Source of the DNA: Myxococcales bacterium
GTDB lineage: Bacteria > Myxococcota_A > Polyangia > Haliangiales > Haliangiaceae
NCBI GenBank assembly: GCA_016707895.1
Contig: JADJGV010000019.1
Location: 170,259-234,258 of the forward strand
DNA: 64,000 nt
Direction of reading: 5' to 3'
The position numbers were made by a program, and so were the translations under genes. Of the stretch, positions 25,606 to 32,900 are shown in pieces. Within the stretch, counting starts at the first letter, position 1. Each line of letters begins with the position of its first letter. The notes under the pieces are model-generated. The model searched no databases and was not told the DNA's origin. It saw only the letters and a list, made by a program, of their open reading frames with translations.

Positions 25606-27555
25606 TCAGCGGACGATCGTCGGCGGGCGATCGCCGTCGACGACGCCGTCGCCGTCGCCGTCGAGCACGTACTCGATCACGCCCGGCAGCGGGGTCAGCG
25701 CGGTGCCGGGGTTGTGGCTGCCCACCGGCAGCGACGGCAAGAACTGGTTCGACGTGAACCCGCCGGTGGTGTCGACCAGCACCGCCGCCAGCCGCAGCGT
25801 CGCCCCCGGCGGGACCACGCCGCCGGGGTAGAGCGCGGCCCACGGCACGAACGCCTCGAGCCCCTGCCCTGCGACCGGCGCGATCGGCGCGCCGCGGGTG
25901 CGCACCGCGCCGAAGTTCATGGCGGCGCGCAGCCAGCCCAGGTCGCTCGGCTGGCCGACCGGCGCGCGCAGCGCCCGGCCGCCGGCGTCGTCGCGGAAGT
26001 CCTCGACGTGGGGATCGCCGCCGCCGATCGACGCCAGCACCACGTCGGCGTCGAACACCGTCGCCGGCGCGGTCAGGCGCGAGGCGGCCAGCGCCAGGTC
26101 GAGCAGGCCGGCGGCGTCGGTCAGCGCGCCGGCCGGGCTGGCGACGCCGGTGCCGGCGCCGGGGTCGACGTCGATCCACACCTCGACCGCGTTGACGCTC
26201 CACGCGAACAGCCCCTCGACGCCGACGTACAGGCCGTCGGCGGTGGCGTCGAGCCACAGCGCGTCGAGCTGGTTCTCGCCGGGGCCGAACTCGCTGGGCA
26301 CCGCCTGCACCGCCGCCCGGTGGCGCAGGTCGCCGAGCTCGCCGTCGGGGATCGGCTCGCGGGCCGGCGCGATCATCGCGCCGTTGTCCATGCGGGCCCG
26401 GGCGATCGCGTAGATCCAGCGGTGATCGATCACCGCGCCGTCGACCAGCGCCGCGCCGGGGCCGTCGCCGAACACCGCGACCCGGGCGTTGGTGTGGTTG
26501 CCCCAGCGCCAGCGCACCGGCGGGTACTCGCCGGCCGGGGCCGGCCCGGTGACCTCGAGCCCGCCGCACTCGTGATCGGCGGTGACCAGCACCGTGGTGT
26601 TGCCGCGGGCCCGGGCCCAGGCGGTCACCGCCGCGACGGTGTCATCGAAGGCCAGCGTCTCGTGGACCGAGTCGACGAGGTTGTTGGCGTGGCCGCCGTG
26701 ATCGATCCGCCCGCCCTCGATCATCACGAAGAAGCCGTGGGGATCGCGATCGAGCGTGGTCAGCGCCGCCATCGCCATGTCGATCAGCATCGGCTCCGGG
26801 GTCTCGGGCGGCCGGGCCGCGACGTAGGTCATCAGGTCGGGCGCGAACGCGCCGAACAGCCGCGGCGCGCCGGCGGCCAGCGCCACGCGCAGGTCGGCCG
26901 CGGTGTCGACCCGGGTGTAGCCGGCGAGCGCGAGGTCGTCGTAGAGGCCGTCGTCGGTGCGCACCGACCCCGCCCCCATCGGCGCGAAGAACAGCGTGCC
27001 GCCGCCGAGCATCACGTCGGGGTGCGCGTCCCGGACCATCTGATCGGCGATCTCGACCAGCTGGCCGCGCGAGCCGACGTGGGCCGCGAACCCGGCCGGC
27101 GTGGCGTGGGGCAGCGAGGTCGTGGTCACCAGGCCAGTGGCCCAGCCGCGAGCGGCGGCGCGCTCGAGCAGCGTCTCGACGCGGCGGCCATGGCGGTCGA
27201 CGCCGATCGCGCCGTTGTACGCGTACGCGCCGGTCGCCATCACCGTCGCCGCCGCCGCCGAGTCGGTGATGCCCGACGGGCCGCCGGTGCGGACCTGCCC
27301 CGCGTACGGCAGCGCCTGCATCGCCAGCCGGCCGGGGGCGCCATGGCGGTACCACGACGCGGCGTCGAGCTGCCCCGGCCCCATGCCGTCGCCGATCAGC
27401 AGGATCACCGCCGGCGGCGCGCCGACCCGGGCGTCGAGCCCGGCGTCCAGCGGCGCGTCGATGCGGGCGTCGACCGCGGCGTCGGGAGCATCACCCCGGC
27501 GCGCGTCGCCGCACGCGGCCGCGGCCAGCACGACGATCGCCATCAACCGACACAT
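25606..27555 (-). CDS. alkaline phosphatase lipoprotein with C-terminal extension
   Basis: A 649-residue lipoprotein (signal ...IVVLAAAACGD, Cys15) with an Asp/Ala/Arg-rich linker. The PhoA-family catalytic domain (about 47-400) shows IGDGMG (54-59, metal), TDSAAAATVMATG with nucleophile Ser99, IEGGRIDHGGHAN (metal Asp/His), TADHECGG and WGNHT. It hydrolyses phosphomonoesters outside the inner membrane. A further ~240 residues form a beta-rich domain (VGVEGLFAWSVNAVEVWIDVD and so on) ending in DGDGDGVVDGD, an Asp-rich calcium-binding-like tail. The nearby PhoB/PhoR-type genes suggest phosphate control, though the intervening genes are on the other strand. Confidence 0.88.
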   Translation of the reverse strand: MCRLMAIVVLAAAACGDARRGDAPDAAVDARIDAPLDAGLDARVGAPPAVILLIGDGMGPGQLDAASWYRHGAPGRLAMQALPYAGQVRTGGPSGITDSAAAATVMATGAYAYNGAIGVDRHGRRVETLLERAAARGWATGLVTTTSLPHATPAGFAAHVGSRGQLVEIADQMVRDAHPDVMLGGGTLFFAPMGAGSVRTDDGLYDDLALAGYTRVDTAADLRVALAAGAPRLFGAFAPDLMTYVAARPPETPEPMLIDMAMAALTTLDRDPHGFFVMIEGGRIDHGGHANNLVDSVHETLAFDDTVAAVTAWARARGNTTVLVTADHECGGLEVTGPAPAGEYPPVRWRWGNHTNARVAVFGDGPGAALVDGAVIDHRWIYAIARARMDNGAMIAPAREPIPDGELGDLRHRAAVQAVPSEFGPGENQLDALWLDATADGLYVGVEGLFAWSVNAVEVWIDVDPGAGTGVASPAGALTDAAGLLDLALAASRLTAPATVFDADVVLASIGGGDPHVEDFRDDAGGRALRAPVGQPSDLGWLRAAMNFGAVRTRGAPIAPVAGQGLEAFVPWAALYPGGVVPPGATLRLAAVLVDTTGGFTSNQFLPSLPVGSHNPGTALTPLPGVIEYVLDGDGDGVVDGDRPPTIVR

Positions 27556-27670
27556 CGGACTGATTATCGCTGGTTGGCGCGGCCGCCGCTACCGGCGGCC
27601 CGACCGGGGTCCGCTGCCGGTCAAGGTCGGAGGCCTGGGAGGCGCGGCGCCGCCCACCGAGGAGCGTCCA

Positions 27671-27686
27671 GTTGACCACCGTCAAC
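27671..27686. promoter_or_regulatory. palindrome in the phosphatase/cytochrome divergent region
   Basis: GTTGAC-CACC-GTCAAC, a perfect 6-bp inverted repeat with 4-base spacer, 33 bases before the cytochrome start. It contains a TTGACC that could double as a -35 element, so a bound repressor would block the cytochrome gene. Confidence 0.35.
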
Positions 27687-27718
27687 CGGCCGTCCACCGC
27701 CTCCGGTAGCCTGCGCGG

Positions 27719-29446
27719 GTGCATCCTCTCCGCTGGATCGGGTCGTGCGTGCTCACGTCGATGGCCTTGGTTCAGCCGGCCCAGGCCGACGTCACCGGCC
27801 GGGTGCTCGACGAAGCCGGGCAACCGCTCGCCGGCGCGCGGGTCAGCCGTGAGGCCCGCGGCGAGGCGGTGGTCACCGACAGCGCCGGCGTCTTCGCGCT
27901 CCCCGCCCCCGCCGGCGTGGTCACCGTGGTCGCGGCCGCGCGCGGGTTCTTCCACGCCAGCCGCGAGGTCGCCGCCCCGGCCGCCGACGTGACCCTGGTC
28001 ATGACCGCGGTGCCGACCGACGACGACCCGGCCTATCCGCTGGCGCCACCGTCGACCTGCGCGCCGTGTCACCCCCAACAGGTCGGCGAGTGGACCGGCT
28101 CGCCGATGGCCCTGGCCGGGGCCAACACCTGGGTCTACGACCTGTACGACGGCACCGGCACGCCCGGCGGCGCCAACGGCTTCGTCTATACCCGCGACTC
28201 GATCCTCGCCGATCACAACCCCGCGTCGGAGTGCGCCAGCTGCCACCAGCCCGAGCCGTGGGCCGCGACGCCGTTCATCCCGATGCTGCCGCTGGCCCAG
28301 GCGGGGCAGCAGCACGGCATCTCGTGCGAGGTCTGCCACCGGCTCGCCGAGATCGACGAGACCAAGGTGAACTACCCGGGCCTCTATCCCGGGGTCGTGC
28401 GCATGGCGCGCTCGACCACCGCCGGCGCGATCCAGTTCGGCCTGCTGGGCGACGTCGCCTACCGCGCCGGCTCGATGCGGCCATCCTATCAGCCGCAGCT
28501 GGCCGCGGCGGTGTGCGCGGCCTGCCACCAGGACAAGAACGACCCCGACGACGACGGTGACTTCGAGGAAGCCGACGGCGTGATCTCGGAGCCGACCTAC
28601 CTGGAGTGGCTGGCGTCGAGCTACGCGACGCCGGGCTCCCCCGATCACGCGACCTGCGTCGACTGCCACATGGCGCCGACCGACGCGACCGTGGCGTGCA
28701 GCGTCTACACGCCCAGCCAGCCGCGGCCGGCCGGGCAGCTCCGCTCGCACCGGATCGAGGGCACGACCGCGCGGTTCCTCGAGGCGGCGGTGAGCGTGGG
28801 GGTCACCGCGACCGTGGTGGACGGCGAGCTCGCGGTCGACGTCGCGCTGACCAACGACCGCACCGGGCACCACGTCCCGACCGGGGTGACGGTGCGCAAC
28901 ATGATCCTGCTAGTCAGCGCGCGCCGCGCCTCGGACGGCCTGGCGCTGACCTCCACCGGCGACCAGGTGGTCGACGCGCTCGGTGGCATCGGCGATCCCG
29001 CCGCCGGCTACGTCGCCGGGCTGCCGGGCAAGCTCTACGCCAAGGTCCCGGTCGACGCGGCCGGCGCCGGGCCGGTGTTCTTCACCGAGGCGGCGAGCCT
29101 GGCAGTCGACAACCGCATCCCGGCGCACGGCGTCGACCACAGCCACTACCGGTTCGCGCTGCCCCCCGCGGGCGGGCCGATCGAGGTCGAGGCGCGGGTG
29201 ATCTACCGCCGCGCGTTCCGCGCGGTGGTCGACGCCAAGGGCTGGACCACCGATGGCCACGGACAACCGCTCGAGGATCTCCAGGCGCCGCATTTCGGCC
29301 ACCTGATGGCGAACGCGACCGCCACGCTCGACGCGCCGGCGGCCGACGAGGGCGGCTGTGGCTGCGCCAGCGCCCGCAGCGACCGCGTGACGCCCGTGCT
29401 CGCGCTGGGCGTGCTGGCCGCCTTGCGCCGGCGCCGACGCCGCTGA
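27719..29446 (+). CDS. secreted pentaheme c-type cytochrome with MYXO-CTERM-type tail
   Basis: A 575-residue protein starting at GTG, with a signal peptide ending AQA. Residues ~24-95 are a carboxypeptidase-regulatory-like beta domain. Five CxxCH heme sites follow: CAPCH (114-118), CASCH (172-176), CEVCH (203-207), CAACH (266-270), CVDCH (313-317). The C-terminal ~200 residues are a beta-sandwich (TNDRTGHHVPTGVTVRNMIL). It ends GGCGCASARSDR, a hydrophobic stretch and an Arg cluster, the layout of MYXO-CTERM surface sorting. Likely an extracytoplasmic electron carrier or reductase. The convergent neighbour operon encodes molybdoenzyme parts, so joint electron transfer is plausible but unproven. 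Confidence 0.88.
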   Translation: MHPLRWIGSCVLTSMALVQPAQADVTGRVLDEAGQPLAGARVSREARGEAVVTDSAGVFALPAPAGVVTVVAAARGFFHASREVAAPAADVTLVMTAVPTDDDPAYPLAPPSTCAPCHPQQVGEWTGSPMALAGANTWVYDLYDGTGTPGGANGFVYTRDSILADHNPASECASCHQPEPWAATPFIPMLPLAQAGQQHGISCEVCHRLAEIDETKVNYPGLYPGVVRMARSTTAGAIQFGLLGDVAYRAGSMRPSYQPQLAAAVCAACHQDKNDPDDDGDFEEADGVISEPTYLEWLASSYATPGSPDHATCVDCHMAPTDATVACSVYTPSQPRPAGQLRSHRIEGTTARFLEAAVSVGVTATVVDGELAVDVALTNDRTGHHVPTGVTVRNMILLVSARRASDGLALTSTGDQVVDALGGIGDPAAGYVAGLPGKLYAKVPVDAAGAGPVFFTEAASLAVDNRIPAHGVDHSHYRFALPPAGGPIEVEARVIYRRAFRAVVDAKGWTTDGHGQPLEDLQAPHFGHLMANATATLDAPAADEGGCGCASARSDRVTPVLALGVLAALRRRRRR

Positions 29447-29487
29447 CCCTCAGCTGGCGGCGGGATCGCGACGACGACGGTCGCCGC

Positions 29488-29982
29488 TCACCGGCCCGCG
29501 CTCGCCCAGCCGCGCCGCGGCGTCGCGAACTCGTGGCACAGCGCCAGCGTGATCGCCAGCCGCGGCTGATCCCGCCCGAGCACGGCGAGCACCTCCCGCA
29601 CGCCGACCGGCGCCGACACCTCGCCCGGGCCGAGCAACCACACCTTGGGCAGCGGGGTCTCCTTGTGGCCCTCGACCAGCACGACGTCGTGGGACGCGGC
29701 GAGCTCGGCGAGGGCGCGGCGCCCGTCGGCGTCCGCGTCGGCCACCGCGGTCGGTCGCCGCACGAAGACCTGCCCCGGCGCCTGCAGGCACACCGTCGCG
29801 CCGGCGCGGAAGAACCGGTCGCTGTCCTTGCCGGCGACGTCGACCTCGACCGGGTGGTGGGTGCGCTTGAGCACCGCCACCCGCCAGCCGAGCTCGGCGA
29901 GCGCCGGGATCAGCTGCTCGATCAGCGTGGTCTTCCCCGCGCCCGAGTGGCCACAGATCGCGAGCGTCAGCCCGCCGGTCAC
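29488..29982 (-). CDS. mobB: molybdopterin-guanine dinucleotide biosynthesis adaptor MobB
   Basis: A 164-residue GTP-binding adaptor. P-loop GHSGAGKTTL at residues ~9-18, then VAVLKRTHHPVEVDVAGKDSDRFFRAGA, the MobB signature (K-x-x-H...D-x-x-G-x-D-S-x-R...GA), and VVLVEGHKETPLPK. It assists MobA in attaching GMP to molybdopterin for DMSO-reductase-family enzymes. The GTG start overlaps the stop of the TorD-like gene (GTGA); it is the last gene of this operon. Confidence 0.9.
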   Translation of the reverse strand: MTGGLTLAICGHSGAGKTTLIEQLIPALAELGWRVAVLKRTHHPVEVDVAGKDSDRFFRAGATVCLQAPGQVFVRRPTAVADADADGRRALAELAASHDVVLVEGHKETPLPKVWLLGPGEVSAPVGVREVLAVLGRDQPRLAITLALCHEFATPRRGWASAGR

Positions 29983-30650
29983 GACACGACCGGGAGCTGC
30001 ACCGCCCCGCACTTCATCGGCGACCGGCTGTCCTCGTCGGGGAAGAAGTCGAGCGGCGCCGGCGTCACGCCCAGCGCCGCGCACTCGGCGTCGACGAGCT
30101 GCGCGCACCACGCGAACACGCTCGCGTAGATCGGATCGGCGATCACCTCGGCGCGGCCGGCGACCGCGCGGGCCAGCGCGCCGAGGTGCTCGGCGAGGAA
30201 CTTGCCCCGCGCGCTCGCGACGATCGCGACGCCGGTGGCGTCGTCTCGCTCGATCAGCGCCGCCTGCTTCAGCAGCAGGACCGCGTAGAACTCGAGCTCG
30301 ACGGCGAGGTGGTCGAGCATCTCGTGGCGCGCCTCGTCGATCGTCAACCCGAACGCCTGGTAGAACCCGGCGATGTCGGCGAGCGCGTGGCCCTTGCCCA
30401 TGCCGCGCATCCGGCCGTACTCGGTCTCGTACAGCGACGCGCGCTGGCCGCCGCGGTCGAACAGCTCGCCGTAGCGCGCCCGCAGCTCGGTCACGCCACC
30501 GGGTGCGTCGAGCGCCGCCAGCGCCGCGGCCGCGGCCGGACACGGGGCCGCCGCCCGGATCACCTCGGCGAGGTCGTCATCCGGGTAGCTGGCCAGGCTC
30601 GACGCGAGCACCAGCGCCTGCGCCTGCGCCACCAAGGTCGCGGCGGTCAT
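29979..30650 (-). CDS. TorD/DmsD/NarJ-family molybdoenzyme chaperone
   Basis: A 223-residue all-helical protein. The central LYETEYGRMRGMGKGHALADIAGFYQAFG contains the family pattern of Y-E-t-e-Y, then D-I-A-G-F-Y-x-A-F-G. Such chaperones hold the catalytic subunit's leader during cofactor insertion and before Tat export. Its ATG overlaps the stop of the gamma-subunit gene, and mobB overlaps its own stop. The client catalytic subunit is not encoded in the window. Confidence 0.85.
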   Translation of the reverse strand: MTAATLVAQAQALVLASSLASYPDDDLAEVIRAAAPCPAAAAALAALDAPGGVTELRARYGELFDRGGQRASLYETEYGRMRGMGKGHALADIAGFYQAFGLTIDEARHEMLDHLAVELEFYAVLLLKQAALIERDDATGVAIVASARGKFLAEHLGALARAVAGRAEVIADPIYASVFAWCAQLVDAECAALGVTPAPLDFFPDEDSRSPMKCGAVQLPVVS

Positions 30651-31576
30651 TGGACGCTCACCGGCAGCCACGCCATGGTCACGCACTTGCGCGAGCCGAC
30701 CTCGAGCTTGCCGCCCTGCCACGCCGCGAACGCGATGAACGCGCGCTGGCCCGGCGCCAGGTTCGAGCCGCCCTCGGTGGCCAGCGGGCGGACGATCACC
30801 AAGGTCCACTCGCCGTTGGCCCAGTCGCCGTGCGCGGCGTGGCCCTCGGAGCCGGCCTGGACCGACGAGGTCGAGTAGCCCTCGGCGATGATCTCGTCGA
30901 CGCCACCCTTGGCGTAGGACTGTGGGTTGCCCACCGCCGCGCCGGGCGAGAACTGCTCCCGGCCGGCCTCGTGGGCGCCCGGCTGATCCTTGAACTCCAT
31001 GGGGTACATGTCGATCGACGCGTTCGGGTACAGCGTCGCGATCGTCGGCTTGCCCTCCTCGTGGTCGCGCTGGTACTGCGCGCGCCAGTGGAAGATGTGC
31101 ACCGGGGCCCCGGCGGCGCCCATCATCACCGGCGGGAGCGGATCGGTCTTGACCGGAAACTCGAGCGCGAGCGCGTCCGAGAACTCGCCGAGGCGACCGG
31201 CCATGCTCCGCTCGGGGTCGCGCCAGCGGATGCGGAACGCGGCGAGCTTGCCGTCGGTGACCGCCTTGACGAACACCTTCTCGGTGGTCGCCACGTCGGG
31301 CCGCGGCGCGACCATCGGCTGGGCGGTCATGACGATCTCGCCCTCGGCCAGGCCCTGCCAGTAGGCCGCGGCGGGATCGGGCTTCGACACGTCGGCGGCG
31401 ACCTTGTGCACCACCAGCGTGTCGATCGCGGTGGGCGGGGGCTCGGCCGGGGGAGCGGCCTTGCGCTTCTTGCCGGAGCACCCGAGCGCGGCGAGGCTGC
31501 ACAGCGCCAGGACCGGCAGGGCCCGCGCGGCCGCGGCGCGCCGCGCGCCGGGCGGGATGAAGAGTGGACGGATCAT
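30647..31576 (-). CDS. heme-b gamma subunit of a type II DMSO-reductase-family enzyme (lipoprotein-like)
   Basis: A 309-residue protein with a signal ending SLAALGCSG (Cys33, lipobox-like). It belongs to the ethylbenzene-dehydrogenase-related domain family (EbdC/DdhC/ClrC/SerC): KLAAFRIRWRDPER opening strand, FSDALALEFPV, then MGAAGAPVHIFHWRAQYQRD, and late WTLVIVRPL and IAFAAWQG. These proteins bind one heme b through Met and Lys and pass electrons between the Fe-S subunit and a periplasmic c-type cytochrome. The gene lies between the beta subunit (22-base gap) and the chaperone. Confidence 0.85.
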   Translation of the reverse strand: MIRPLFIPPGARRAAAARALPVLALCSLAALGCSGKKRKAAPPAEPPPTAIDTLVVHKVAADVSKPDPAAAYWQGLAEGEIVMTAQPMVAPRPDVATTEKVFVKAVTDGKLAAFRIRWRDPERSMAGRLGEFSDALALEFPVKTDPLPPVMMGAAGAPVHIFHWRAQYQRDHEEGKPTIATLYPNASIDMYPMEFKDQPGAHEAGREQFSPGAAVGNPQSYAKGGVDEIIAEGYSTSSVQAGSEGHAAHGDWANGEWTLVIVRPLATEGGSNLAPGQRAFIAFAAWQGGKLEVGSRKCVTMAWLPVSVQ

Positions 31577-31598
31577 GGACGACTCCAGCCGGACACGG

Positions 31599-32411
31599 TC
31601 ACGGGGTGTTGTTGCGGATGGCGCCGAGCTTGGCGTCGAAGGCCGCGCGCTCGATCACCGGCTCGGTCACCGGCACCTGCACCAGCTCGGCGCCCTTGTC
31701 GTCATAGCCGATGGCCTTGCCGCGCTCGACCTTGAAGCGGTGCATGATCCGGTCGGTGCTCCCCATCAGGCAGAGCAGGCCGGCGGCGACCGGGTCACGC
31801 TCGAGGTCCCGGTAGCGCTCGATCGCGCCGTCGACCTGCGGGCCGAACATCTGGTGCAGGTACTCGCGATCGGCGTGGATCGGCGGGATGTAGTAGATGT
31901 TCGGCTCGAGGCCGAGCTGCGGGTAGTACGGCAGCGCGATCTGCTTCTTGTGGACCAGGAAGTCGATCGGGTTGTCGGCGCGGGCCTTGGCCGGCGGGTT
32001 GATGAACCCCATCACGCGGATCTTGCCGATGCAGTTGACCACGCACTGCGGCTGGATGCCCTGCTCGACCGCCGGGTAGCACCCGATGCACTTCTCGCTG
32101 GTGCGGGTGTACGTGTTGTACATCGACTTCTTGTACGGACACGCCCGCACGCACTCGCCGTAGCCCTTGCAGCGCGACTGGTCGATCAGGACGATGCCGT
32201 CCTCCTCGCGCTTGTAGATCGCCTTGCGTGGGCACGCCGCCAGGCACGCCGGGTAGGTGCAGTGGGCGCAGGTCCGCGGCAGGTAGAACATCCACGCCTG
32301 CTCGTGGGGCGTGGTCGGGATGTGGCTGCCACCGGCGACGCCCCCCGCGCAGTCGTCCTCGCCGACGTTGGGATACATCCAGTCTTCGTCGACCGGGGCG
32401 TAGTGCAGCAC
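31599..32411 (-). CDS. Fe-S beta subunit of a type II DMSO-reductase-family enzyme, N-terminally truncated
   Basis: A 270-residue protein from a GTG start. Cluster motifs present: CAHCTYPACLAACP, then KREEDGIVLIDQSRCKGYGECVRACPYKK, and CIGCYPAVEQGIQPQCVVNC. These match the middle and end of NarH/EbdB/ClrB/SerB. The ~80-100 N-terminal residues that normally open with a first CxxCxxxCK cluster site are missing. Reading upstream in frame, only 13 further codons (CGCAAPPNER at the end) precede a TGA at 32451-32453. The catalytic alpha subunit expected upstream is also absent. Either the operon was cut by a deletion or rearrangement, or it is a remnant; the reading frame that remains is intact. 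Confidence 0.8.
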   Translation of the reverse strand: MLHYAPVDEDWMYPNVGEDDCAGGVAGGSHIPTTPHEQAWMFYLPRTCAHCTYPACLAACPRKAIYKREEDGIVLIDQSRCKGYGECVRACPYKKSMYNTYTRTSEKCIGCYPAVEQGIQPQCVVNCIGKIRVMGFINPPAKARADNPIDFLVHKKQIALPYYPQLGLEPNIYYIPPIHADREYLHQMFGPQVDGAIERYRDLERDPVAAGLLCLMGSTDRIMHRFKVERGKAIGYDDKGAELVQVPVTEPVIERAAFDAKLGAIRNNTP

Positions 32412-32536
32412 GCGCTCGTTCGGCGGCGCCGCACAACCACATGACGACGATCAAGTCCCCCTTCAACTCCCTCCCTGGTGCGCTTGTGGGCTGGTCAGGA
32501 CCCGCGCGATCTTTGCGGCCTGCGGCAGGATCAGCG

Positions 32537-32827
32537 ATGCCCCTTGACGACGAGACGCCCCCGCCCCGACTCCCCCAAGCCACCACCGGAGGCCAGTTCG
32601 CCGCCGAGCGCCGACGCCTGGTCGCGGCGATGAACGAGTGCCTCGACGAGGCGGAGCGCCTGTCCGGGCTGCTGGCGCTCTGCGCCCGCTGCCAGCAGAT
32701 AGGTGCCGACGACCACGCGCGGCAGGTTAAGGAATACCTGGCGGGCGACGCCGCGCTTGCGACGGGGACGTGCGCCGCGTGCACCGCCACCTGCCTGATC
32801 AGCCTGCCAGACCGCCAGGACGACTAG
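32537..32827 (+). CDS. small four-Cys protein, stand-alone sensor-tail domain
   Basis: A 96-residue protein with a good Shine-Dalgarno (GGCAGGAT, then ATG). Residues ~28-84 resemble the zinc-ribbon-like tail found at the C-terminus of many PAS and GGDEF sensor proteins (LLPICxxCKKIRDD...QVExY...HGICPxC): LSGLLALCARCQQIGADD, RQVKEYL and TGTCAAC, with Cys49, Cys52, Cys79 and Cys82 as likely metal ligands. The helix NECLDEAERLSGLL fits the linker that normally precedes the tail. It is divergent from the truncated beta-subunit gene and convergent with the GltJ-like gene. No other domain is attached. Role unknown. Confidence 0.6.
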   Translation: MPLDDETPPPRLPQATTGGQFAAERRRLVAAMNECLDEAERLSGLLALCARCQQIGADDHARQVKEYLAGDAALATGTCAACTATCLISLPDRQDD

Positions 32828-32900
32828 TACCTCGCCCCAGAGGAGATGATGGGTTTGCGGGCGTCGAGGCGCGCCGAGCGCAAGGCGCAACGATGACGGG

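Noticed and set aside
32228..32536. Upstream extension of the small four-Cys protein
   Set aside because: The added part is Arg/Gly/Ala-rich and antisense to the Fe-S gene. A good ribosome-binding site marks the ATG at 32537.
32453..32790. Frames antisense to the small gene as the missing N-terminus of the beta subunit
   Set aside because: None of the three frames contains the expected CxxCxxxC motif or neighbouring conserved residues.
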